Of a DNA stretch of 20,080 nt, positions 14,843-20,080 are shown piece by piece; the stretch's first letter is position 1; each line of letters opens with the position of its first letter. Position numbers and translations under genes: made by a program. The stretch is taken from NCBI GenBank assembly GCA_038241115.1, contig JBBRGA010000062.1:1-20080 (forward strand), read 5' to 3'. Below the pieces are notes generated by a model, which was not told where the DNA came from, did not search any database, and worked only from the letters and a program-made list of their open reading frames with translations. The stretch is from JANYJJ01 sp038241115. Its GTDB lineage: Bacteria; Pseudomonadota; Gammaproteobacteria; Burkholderiales; Burkholderiaceae_C.

Positions 14843-14860
14843 GAATTTCTCCGTTCGGGC

Positions 14861-15277
14861 TCAAGCGCCCACTTGGCGTGCGACAAACGTGGTGCGGAGC
14901 GGCAATTTGGCCGAAGCCAACCTGAACGCTTCACGTGCCAGCTCTTCGGGAACACCATTGATTTCGTAAAGCACCTTGCCGGGCTGAATTTCAGCCACGT
15001 AGTACTCAGGGTTGCCCTTGCCGTTGCCCATTCGCACTTCGGCTGGCTTTTGCGAGATCGGCTTGTCCGGAAAAATTCGAATCCAAATGCGACCCCCACG
15101 CTTGACGTGACGCGAAATCGCGCGGCGAGCCGCCTCGATTTGTCGCGCGGTCAAGCGGCCACGGTCGATAGCTTTCAATCCGAAGTCACCGAACGAAACT
15201 TTGGCGCCGCGCGTGGCGACGCCAGTGTTGCGGCCTTTCTGTTCCTTGCGGTATTTTCTGCGTGCGGGTTGCAACAT
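14861..15277 (-). CDS. rplP: 50S ribosomal protein L16
   Basis: L16 contacts the A-site region and the 5S rRNA and supports peptidyl transferase organisation. The 138-residue product begins MLQPARRKYRKEQKGRNTG and includes GGRIWIRIFPDKPISQKPAE and YYVAEIQPGKVLYEINGVPEE. R82 in the VRMGNGKG loop corresponds to the arginine that is hydroxylated in E. coli L16. An AAGGAG ribosome site overlaps the end of rpsC, and only 2 bp separate the genes. Confidence 0.98.
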   Translation of the reverse strand: MLQPARRKYRKEQKGRNTGVATRGAKVSFGDFGLKAIDRGRLTARQIEAARRAISRHVKRGGRIWIRIFPDKPISQKPAEVRMGNGKGNPEYYVAEIQPGKVLYEINGVPEELAREAFRLASAKLPLRTTFVARQVGA

Positions 15278-15279
15278 TC

Positions 15280-16203
15280 TTATTCTCCTTTGGACTCACC
15301 CGGTGTGGGCGGCGCGGCCTTGCGCACACGCTTCACTGCGGGAGTCTTGCTTGCGTCACCAGCGGCGTCTGCTGGTTTGGCTGTACTTGCGTCGGCCGGC
15401 GCTGCAGCTTGCCGAGGCGTGCCGCGGTCCAAGCCGCCACCAGGACCTCCTGAACCACCGGGCCGACCGCCGCGCCCAACCGGCGCGCCAGGCGCTCCTC
15501 CAGGACGTGCGTTGCGGCGCAGACGGCGATCGTCATCGGCACCAGGAGGCGTGACGATGCCGGGCGCGTCACCGTTGGCCAAGCGGTCACCGCGGTACAC
15601 CCAGCACTTCACGCCAATAATGCCGTAGGTGGTTTTGGCTTCAGAAAAGCCGTAGTCAATGTCGGCTTTCAAAGTGTGCAATGGCACGCGACCTTCGCGA
15701 TACCACTCGCAGCGTGCAATCTCAATGCCGTTCAAACGACCCGAAGACATCAACTTGATGCCTTGAGCGCCCAAGCGCATGGCGTTTTGCATGGCTCGCT
15801 TCATGGCCCGGCGGAACATGATGCGTTTTTCGAGCTGCTGCGTAATGCTGTCGGCAATCAATTGCGCATCGATTTCAGGCTTGCGCACTTCTTCGATGTT
15901 CACAGCCACTGGCACGCCCAAGCGGCGTGTCAACTCGGCTTTCAAGCTTTCAATGTCTTCGCCTTTTTTGCCGATCACAACGCCCGGACGTGCCGAGAAA
16001 ATCGTGATGCGGGCGTTTTTGGCGGGACGCTCAATCAGGATGCGCGAAACAGCCGCGCTCTTCAAGCGAATTTTCAGATACTCGCGAACGCGCAGGTCTT
16101 CGGCCAACATGGTCGCGAAGTTTTTGTTGCTCGCGTACCAGCGTGACGACCAATTGCGAGTAACCGGCAGGCGAAACCCGGTTGGGTGAATCTTTTGTCC
16201 CAT
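15280..16203 (-). CDS. rpsC: 30S ribosomal protein S3 with long C-terminal tail
   Basis: S3 lines the mRNA entry channel and takes part in mRNA unwinding. The 307-residue product has the usual core: MGQKIHPTGFRLPVTRNWSS, a KH domain with the GxxG region PGVVIGKKGEDIE (about 73-85), and the C-terminal domain ending GIIGVKCWVYRGD near residue 206. After that comes a ~100-residue tail. Its first part is rich in Gly, Pro and Arg (about 220-265, with repeated GG/RGG-like steps); its end is rich in Ala, Lys and Pro (265-307). E. coli S3 is 233 residues, so the tail is long. The frame is intact, and rplP starts 2 bp after the stop. Tails on S3 are known to vary in Burkholderiales. Confidence 0.97.
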   Translation of the reverse strand: MGQKIHPTGFRLPVTRNWSSRWYASNKNFATMLAEDLRVREYLKIRLKSAAVSRILIERPAKNARITIFSARPGVVIGKKGEDIESLKAELTRRLGVPVAVNIEEVRKPEIDAQLIADSITQQLEKRIMFRRAMKRAMQNAMRLGAQGIKLMSSGRLNGIEIARCEWYREGRVPLHTLKADIDYGFSEAKTTYGIIGVKCWVYRGDRLANGDAPGIVTPPGADDDRRLRRNARPGGAPGAPVGRGGRPGGSGGPGGGLDRGTPRQAAAPADASTAKPADAAGDASKTPAVKRVRKAAPPTPGESKGE

Positions 16204-16218
16204 GGTGTTCCTTGAGCC

Positions 16219-16548
16219 TCAGTTGCCGACGGTGATGTAGATGTGCGCAGTGGGCTTGCTAATGCGGTTGCCGCGGCCTTTGGCTCGGGCAGAAAAGCGC
16301 TTCAGCGTGGTGCCTTGCTCTACGAATATCGTCTTGACCATCAGCTCGTCAATGTCGGCACCGTCGTTGTGTTCGGCGTTGGCGATGGCCGACTCCAAAC
16401 ATTTCTTGATGATGCCCGAGGCCTTCTTTTGAGTGAATGCCAGGATGTTGAGCGCATGGTCGACCTTCTTGCCACGAATCAGATCCGCCACCAGGCGGCC
16501 TTTGTCGGCAGAGAGGCGGACGCCACGAACGATTGATTTGGTTTCCAT
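16219..16548 (-). CDS. rplV: 50S ribosomal protein L22
   Basis: L22 lines the nascent-peptide tunnel; its long beta hairpin is a site of macrolide-resistance mutations. With the start at 16548 the product is 109 residues, beginning METKSIVRGVRLSADKGRLV. The hairpin tip lies at about 80-100 (TLKRFSARAKGRGNRISK). An in-frame ATG three codons earlier (16557) has its AAGG site directly abutting the codon, whereas the same AAGG is about 9 nt from the ATG at 16548, which also matches the family N-terminus. The gene lies 11 bp after rpsS and 15 bp before rpsC. Confidence 0.95.
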   Translation of the reverse strand: METKSIVRGVRLSADKGRLVADLIRGKKVDHALNILAFTQKKASGIIKKCLESAIANAEHNDGADIDELMVKTIFVEQGTTLKRFSARAKGRGNRISKPTAHIYITVGN

Positions 16549-16559
16549 CGTTGTCATCC

Positions 16560-16838
16560 TTACTTCTTGTTGGCCTTCTTGTCAGCCGGGTGGCCCTTGA
16601 ACGTGCGGGTCAGCGCAAATTCACCGAGCTTGTGGCCAACCATCTGATCTGTCACGTACACAGGCACGTGTTGCTTGCCGTTGTGCACCGCAATCGTCAC
16701 ACCGATGAAATCGGGGAGGATCGTCGAGCGACGCGACCAGGTCTTGATGGGCTTCTTGTCTTTGATCGCCACGGCTTTTTCAACCTTGGCCATCAGGTGG
16801 TGGTCAACGAACGGACCTTTTTTCAGTGAACGGGTCAT
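16560..16838 (-). CDS. rpsS: 30S ribosomal protein S19
   Basis: S19 is a 30S-head protein that forms a bridge with L5 and lies near the A-site tRNA. The 92-residue product has the standard MTRSLKKGPFVDHHLMAKVE start, the core IKTWSRRSTILPDFIGVTIA and VTDQMVGHKLGEFALTRTFK, and a Lys-rich end. Its start lies 12 bp after the rplB stop. Confidence 0.98.
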   Translation of the reverse strand: MTRSLKKGPFVDHHLMAKVEKAVAIKDKKPIKTWSRRSTILPDFIGVTIAVHNGKQHVPVYVTDQMVGHKLGEFALTRTFKGHPADKKANKK

Positions 16839-16850
16839 CTCAGCAGCCCC

Positions 16851-17675
16851 TTACTTTTTACGACGCGAAACGATGAACGTTTGCGTGCGTTTGTTGTTGC
16901 GGGTGCGGTAGCCTTTGGTCATGGTGTTCCATGGCGACACGGGCACCTGACCTTCGCCGGTACGGCCTTCGCCGCCGCCGTGAGGGTGGTCCACCGGGTT
17001 CATTGCCACACCGCGAACGGTTGGGCGTATGCCCTTCCAACGCTTGGCACCGGCCTTGCCGTATTGGCGCAGGCTGTGCTCCTCGTTGGACACTTCACCG
17101 ATGGTCGCGCGGCAGTCGATGTGGATCTTGCGAACCTCACCTGAGCGCAAACGAACCTGAGCGTAAGTGCCTTCACGCGCCAGCAAGGTGCAAGCCGTTC
17201 CAGCCGAACGCGCAATTTGCGCGCCCTTGCCAGGCAACATTTCGATGCAGTGAATGATGGAGCCCACAGGAATATTGCGGATCGGCAGCGTGTTACCTGC
17301 TTTGATCGGCGCTTCCGCGCCGCTCAAAAGCGTAGCACCCACCTCGAGACCGCGCGGGGCAATGATGTAGCGACGCTCGCCGTCGGCATAGCACACCAGA
17401 GCGATGTGCGCCGTGCGGTTGGGGTCGTACTCAATGCGCTCGACCTTGGCTGGAATCGCATCTTTGTTGCGCACGAAATCAACCACGCGGTAATGGTGTT
17501 TATGCCCGCCGCCTTTGTGGCGAATCGTGATATGCCCGTTGTTGTTGCGGCCCGCGTGCTGAAACTGAGGCTCCACCAGCGACGCTTCAGGCTTACCTTT
17601 GTGGAGGTGAGCATGCACCACCTTGACCACAGCCCGGCGGCCGGGCGAGGTTGGCTTGACTTTGATAACGGCCAT
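16851..17675 (-). CDS. rplB: 50S ribosomal protein L2
   Basis: L2 is a primary 23S rRNA binder essential for subunit association and peptidyl transferase activity. The 274-residue product carries the GRNNNGHITIRHKGGGHK segment (about 42-59), the central OB and SH3-like domains, and the C-terminal signature AMNPVDHPHGGGEGRTGEG (about 224-242). H230 there corresponds to the key histidine of E. coli L2. The ATG overlaps the rplW stop by 1 bp (TAATG), implying coupled translation. Confidence 0.98.
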   Translation of the reverse strand: MAVIKVKPTSPGRRAVVKVVHAHLHKGKPEASLVEPQFQHAGRNNNGHITIRHKGGGHKHHYRVVDFVRNKDAIPAKVERIEYDPNRTAHIALVCYADGERRYIIAPRGLEVGATLLSGAEAPIKAGNTLPIRNIPVGSIIHCIEMLPGKGAQIARSAGTACTLLAREGTYAQVRLRSGEVRKIHIDCRATIGEVSNEEHSLRQYGKAGAKRWKGIRPTVRGVAMNPVDHPHGGGEGRTGEGQVPVSPWNTMTKGYRTRNNKRTQTFIVSRRKK

Positions 17676-18004
17676 TACGCGGCCTCCCCAGTAAAGTTGA
17701 GCTCCTGGCCCGCCTTCAACGACACATACGCCTTTTTGACGTGGTCGCGGCGACCCATAGAACGACCAAATCGCTTGGCCTTGCCCTTTTGAACCACGGT
17801 TTGCACAGACTCGACTTCAACCTTGAACAGCAACTCGACAGCGGCTTTGATCTCAGGCTTGGTCGCATCGCGCAGAACCTTGAACAAAATCTGGTTGTGC
17901 TTTTCCGCCGTCATCGTCGCTTTCTCGCTCACGATGGGGGCGATTAAAACCTGAGCCAGACGGTTGGCATTGAATTTCGCGGTGTTTCCGTTGGAAATAC
18001 TCAT
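17675..18004 (-). CDS. rplW: 50S ribosomal protein L23
   Basis: L23 sits at the tunnel exit and is the main docking site for trigger factor and SRP. The 109-residue product has a slightly extended N-terminus (MSISNGNTAKFNANRLAQ). The conserved core follows: LIAPIVSEKATMTAEKHNQ, VESVQTVVQKGKAKRFGRSM and the KKAYVSLKAGQELNF end. Its start overlaps the rplD stop by 4 bp (ATGA), and its stop overlaps the rplB start by 1 bp. Confidence 0.98.
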   Translation of the reverse strand: MSISNGNTAKFNANRLAQVLIAPIVSEKATMTAEKHNQILFKVLRDATKPEIKAAVELLFKVEVESVQTVVQKGKAKRFGRSMGRRDHVKKAYVSLKAGQELNFTGEAA

Positions 18005-18621
18005 GACAGCATCTCCTTGATTTGTTCCATAGCTGCCTTGGTCACGAGCACCTTTTTGTAGTGCACCAATGACAGAGGATCGGCATAACGAGGCTCAACC
18101 ACCAACACATTCGGCAGATTGCGCGAAGCGAGCAGCATGTTGTCGTCCACCTGATCGGAGATCACCAGCACCGAGTCCAGACCCATGGCTTTGAACTTGG
18201 CAGCCAGCAATTTGGTCTTCGGCGAATCAACGGTCAGGCTGTCCACCACGGCCAATCGACCTTCGCGGGCCAACTGCGAGAAAATCGCGGCCATACCGGC
18301 GCGGTACATCTTCTTGTTGACTTTGTGGCTGAAGTTTTCGTCGGGGCTGTTCGGAAAAATGCGTCCACCACCGCGCCACAGAGGCGACGAGGTCATACCG
18401 GCGCGAGCACGGCCGGTTCCCTTTTGGCGCCAAGGTTTCTTGGTGGAGTGCTTGACCGCTTCGCGGTCTTTCTGAGCGCGGGTGCCTTGACGCGCGTTGG
18501 CCTGGAAGGCCACGACGATTTGGTGCACCAAGGCTTCGTTGTAGTCGCGTGCAAACACGGTGTCGGGCGCGTCAACTTTCGACGTGGCCTGGCCCTGTTC
18601 GTTGAGGAGCTCGAGTTGCAT
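18001..18621 (-). CDS. rplD: 50S ribosomal protein L4
   Basis: L4 has a globular domain on the 50S surface and a long loop reaching the tunnel constriction. In E. coli L4 also represses the S10 operon through its leader RNA. The 206-residue product has the loop at about 45-100, with STKKPWRQKGTGRARAGM and SPLWRGGGRIFPNSP. The C-terminal Rossmann-like region includes VVDSLTVDSPKTKLLAAKF. It overlaps rplC by 1 bp (TAATG) and rplW by 4 bp. If the feedback operates here, the rplC leader is a natural target (inference). Confidence 0.98.
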   Translation of the reverse strand: MQLELLNEQGQATSKVDAPDTVFARDYNEALVHQIVVAFQANARQGTRAQKDREAVKHSTKKPWRQKGTGRARAGMTSSPLWRGGGRIFPNSPDENFSHKVNKKMYRAGMAAIFSQLAREGRLAVVDSLTVDSPKTKLLAAKFKAMGLDSVLVISDQVDDNMLLASRNLPNVLVVEPRYADPLSLVHYKKVLVTKAAMEQIKEMLS

Positions 18622-19340
18622 TACTTGGCTCCCTTCGCAGTTTTCGCGATTGCAGGCACAGCAGCGGCGGCTTCACCAGCGCGTTTCACTTTGACTTTGA
18701 TGGCGTGACTCACGACGACATGGCCGTTTTTCGAACCCGGCACCGCACCGCGCACCAAAAGGAGCTGACGCGCCTCGTCGATGCGAATGATGTCCAGGTT
18801 CTGAGTGGTTTTGGTCACATCACCGCGTTGACCCGACATTTTCTTGCCAGGGAACACGCGACCAGGATCCTGCGCCATAGAAATCGAGCCCGGCACATTG
18901 TGCGAACGGCTATTGCCGTGCGATGCGCGCTGCGATTTGAAGTTGTGACGCTTGATCGTGCCAGTGAAGCCTTTACCGATGGAAGTGCCCTGCACATCTA
19001 CCAATTGACCTACTGCAAACAAACCCACAGGCACTTGCGAACCAGGCCTGTACTCCGCGGCCACGGAGGCTTCGACACGAAATTCTTTGAGGATTTCACC
19101 AGCTTCGACACCCGCCTTAGCGAGGTGGCCGGCTTCAGGCTTGGTCACTCGCGATGCTTTGCGCGAACCGAACGCCACTTGAATGGCGCTGTAGCCGTCT
19201 GTCTCTGCCGTTTTGATCTGGGCAACGCGATTGTTTGACACATCGAGCACCGTCACAGGAACGGCATCGCCGTCGTCTGTGAAGATGCGCATCATGCCCA
19301 CCTTGCGGCCCAGCAATCCGAGACGGTTGCTAAGACTCAT
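18621..19340 (-). CDS. rplC: 50S ribosomal protein L3
   Basis: L3 is an early-assembly protein whose extension reaches the peptidyl transferase centre. The 239-residue product begins MSLSNRLGLLGRKVGMMRIF and contains the extension with SHGNSRSHNVPGSISMAQDP. Q157 there is the glutamine methylated by PrmB in E. coli. VFPGKKMSGQRGDVTKTTQN follows. It ends in an Ala/Lys-rich tail. The frame is open 16 codons upstream, but the start at 19340 fits the family and has a GGAG site 6 nt away. A promoter-like element and a structured leader precede it. Confidence 0.97.
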   Translation of the reverse strand: MSLSNRLGLLGRKVGMMRIFTDDGDAVPVTVLDVSNNRVAQIKTAETDGYSAIQVAFGSRKASRVTKPEAGHLAKAGVEAGEILKEFRVEASVAAEYRPGSQVPVGLFAVGQLVDVQGTSIGKGFTGTIKRHNFKSQRASHGNSRSHNVPGSISMAQDPGRVFPGKKMSGQRGDVTKTTQNLDIIRIDEARQLLLVRGAVPGSKNGHVVVSHAIKVKVKRAGEAAAAVPAIAKTAKGAK

Positions 19341-19350
19341 GTTTTTCTCC

Positions 19351-19470
19351 AGCCCCTTGAAGGAGCCTTTGTTGAATGCACCCGACAACGATTGGCCGGG
19401 CTGACTGTTGAAACCAATGCTTTCGCATCGATTTTATTTGCTTGGGTTTGGTCGGATTGAATTCGACCAA
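19351..19470 (-). promoter_or_regulatory. Structured leader of rplC (possible S10-type regulatory leader)
   Basis: The ~140-nt minus-strand leader from the predicted start near 19481 to rplC holds several hairpins. They are TTGGTCG/CGACCAA with a 9-nt loop (19448-19470), and a 6-bp stem capped by a GAAA tetraloop (19415-19430). GGCUCC/GGGGCU follows next to the ribosome site (19351-19367), where CUCC could alternatively pair with the GGAG Shine-Dalgarno. E. coli has its L4-responsive leader before rpsJ; here a comparable leader stands after rpsJ. Function is inferred only. Confidence 0.35.
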
Positions 19471-19487
19471 CTTCAGCGAAGCCCGCG

Positions 19488-19515
19488 ATTATAGCAGGTG
19501 CGCCAGAAAGCGCAA
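19488..19515 (-). promoter_or_regulatory. Promoter between rpsJ and rplC
   Basis: On the minus strand a perfect TATAAT (19493-19488) preceded by TGC (19496-19494) forms an extended -10. TTGCGC (19515-19510) lies 16 bp upstream as a weak -35. A 5-bp inverted repeat TGCGC/GCGCA (19499-19514) covers the spacer and -35. No terminator was seen after rpsJ, so read-through from tuf-rpsJ would add to it. Confidence 0.7.
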
Positions 19516-19539
19516 CTGCCTCATCTCGCAGACTCGTTT

Positions 19540-19851
19540 TTATTGCAGCTTGATTTCGACATCCACACCGGCCGGCAGGTCGAGCTTCATCAGCGCGTCC
19601 ACGGTTTTGTCGGTCGGATCCACGATGTCCATCAGACGCTGATGCGTTCGAATTTCAAACTGGTCGCGCGACGTTTTGTTGACGTGCGGCGAGCGCAAGA
19701 TGTCAAAACGCTGCATGCGCGTCGGCAAAGGCACAGGGCCCTTGACGATGGCACCGGTGCGTTTGGCGGTATCGACAATTTCTAACGCTGATTGGTCAAT
19801 GAGTTTGTAATCAAACGCCTTGAGGCGGATGCGGATTTTTTGCTTTTGCAT
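19540..19851 (-). CDS. rpsJ: 30S ribosomal protein S10
   Basis: S10 is a 30S-head protein that, as NusE, also joins NusB in transcription antitermination. The 103-residue product has the standard length and sequence: MQKQKIRIRLKAFDYKLIDQ at the start, the loop GPVPLPTRMQRFDILRSPHV and the LMDIVDPTDKTVDALMKLDLP end. A TAAGGA site lies 8 nt upstream. It is 89 bp after tuf and 199 bp before rplC; a promoter in that second gap suggests it belongs transcriptionally with tuf as well. Confidence 0.98.
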   Translation of the reverse strand: MQKQKIRIRLKAFDYKLIDQSALEIVDTAKRTGAIVKGPVPLPTRMQRFDILRSPHVNKTSRDQFEIRTHQRLMDIVDPTDKTVDALMKLDLPAGVDVEIKLQ

Positions 19852-19872
19852 GACGATTCCTTAAAGAGCAGT

Positions 19873-19898
19873 GCAGCCGGCTTTCGCCTCCAGGCTGC
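19873..19898 (-). promoter_or_regulatory. GNRA hairpin in the tuf-rpsJ spacer
   Basis: Minus-strand GCAGCC (19898-19893) pairs with GGCUGC (19878-19873). Inside, GGC-GAAA-GCC (19888-19879) forms a tetraloop stem, separated on one side by a four-base bulge UGGA. No U-tract follows, so it is not a terminator. It lies 22 nt before the rpsJ ATG and may be a processing or regulatory element. Confidence 0.35.
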
Positions 19899-19940
19899 GG
19901 GTGTTTGACGCTTCGCTTTTCTTTCGAATCTGAAGTCAGA

Positions 19941-20080
19941 TCAAGCAATGATTTTCGCCACGACCCCGGCACCGACGGTGCGGCCGCCTTCGCGAATGGC
20001 GAAGCGCAGGCCTTCTTCCATCGCGATCGGGTTGATCAGCTTGACCGTGATGCTGACGTTGTCGCCTGGCATCACCATCT
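19941..20080 (-). CDS. tuf: Elongation factor Tu, 3' end (truncated by the window edge)
   Basis: Only the last 46 codons are in the window. They read [20 protein letters not shown], then [20 protein letters not shown] and AKIIA before a TGA stop. This is the C-terminal domain 3 of EF-Tu, the GTPase that delivers aminoacyl-tRNA to the ribosome. The 5' part lies beyond the right edge. Placement directly before rpsJ is the str-S10 junction; whether this is one of two tuf copies cannot be seen here. Confidence 0.98.

Noticed and set aside
14798..15628. A 276-codon plus-strand open frame opposite rpmC, rplP and rpsC
   Set aside because: It is antisense to well-supported genes, with a low-complexity Pro/Arg end that mirrors the Gly-rich S3 tail; there is no sign of coding selection.

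Overview
The window comes from a betaproteobacterium, most probably order Burkholderiales and close to Comamonadaceae. The evidence is the protein sequences (Comamonadaceae-like ribosomal proteins, a long Gly/Pro/Ala-rich tail on S3), the moderately high GC, and the gene order. That order includes a peroxiredoxin between rpsQ and rplN and a beta-type alpha operon with rpsD before rpoA. The taxonomic call is inference from sequence character; no database was searched.

Layout. Everything between about 1.8 kb and the right end is on the minus strand, so it is read from right to left. The right edge holds the 3' end of tuf, followed by rpsJ. Then comes the S10 cluster (rplC-rplD-rplW-rplB-rpsS-rplV-rpsC-rplP-rpmC-rpsQ), largely with 1-4 bp overlaps or very short gaps. 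A peroxiredoxin gene follows. Next is the spc cluster (rplN-rplX-rplE-rpsN-rpsH-rplF-rplR-rpsE-rpmD-rplO-secY), then infA and rpmJ, and then the alpha cluster (rpsM-rpsK-rpsD-rpoA-rplQ), closed by an intrinsic terminator at 3812-3838. To the left are dsbD (periplasmic and cytochrome-c thiol reduction) and an initiator tRNA gene with its own promoter and terminator, also on the minus strand. A MocR/GntR-type transcription factor with an aminotransferase-like domain is the only plus-strand gene.

The genes work as one growth module: ribosomal proteins of both subunits, the EF-Tu and IF-1 translation factors, the SecY translocon channel and the RNA polymerase alpha subunit. The non-coding DNA suggests this ~16 kb block is not one transcript. 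Promoter-like elements lie before rplC (19488-19515), before rplN (13651-13680) and before rpsD (6345-6373). A strong terminator-like hairpin directly follows rpsK (6410-6439). Several spacers carry structured-RNA signals: the rplC leader, a multibranched rplN leader, mutually exclusive hairpins between rpsQ and the peroxiredoxin gene, and hairpins before rpoA.

No mobile elements, CRISPR arrays, rRNA genes or disrupted genes were seen, and there is no gene-free stretch over 300 bases. The coding content is ordinary housekeeping. The most notable points are a C3:C70 mismatch in the initiator tRNA acceptor stem and the regulatory RNA candidates; no new multi-gene system is evident.
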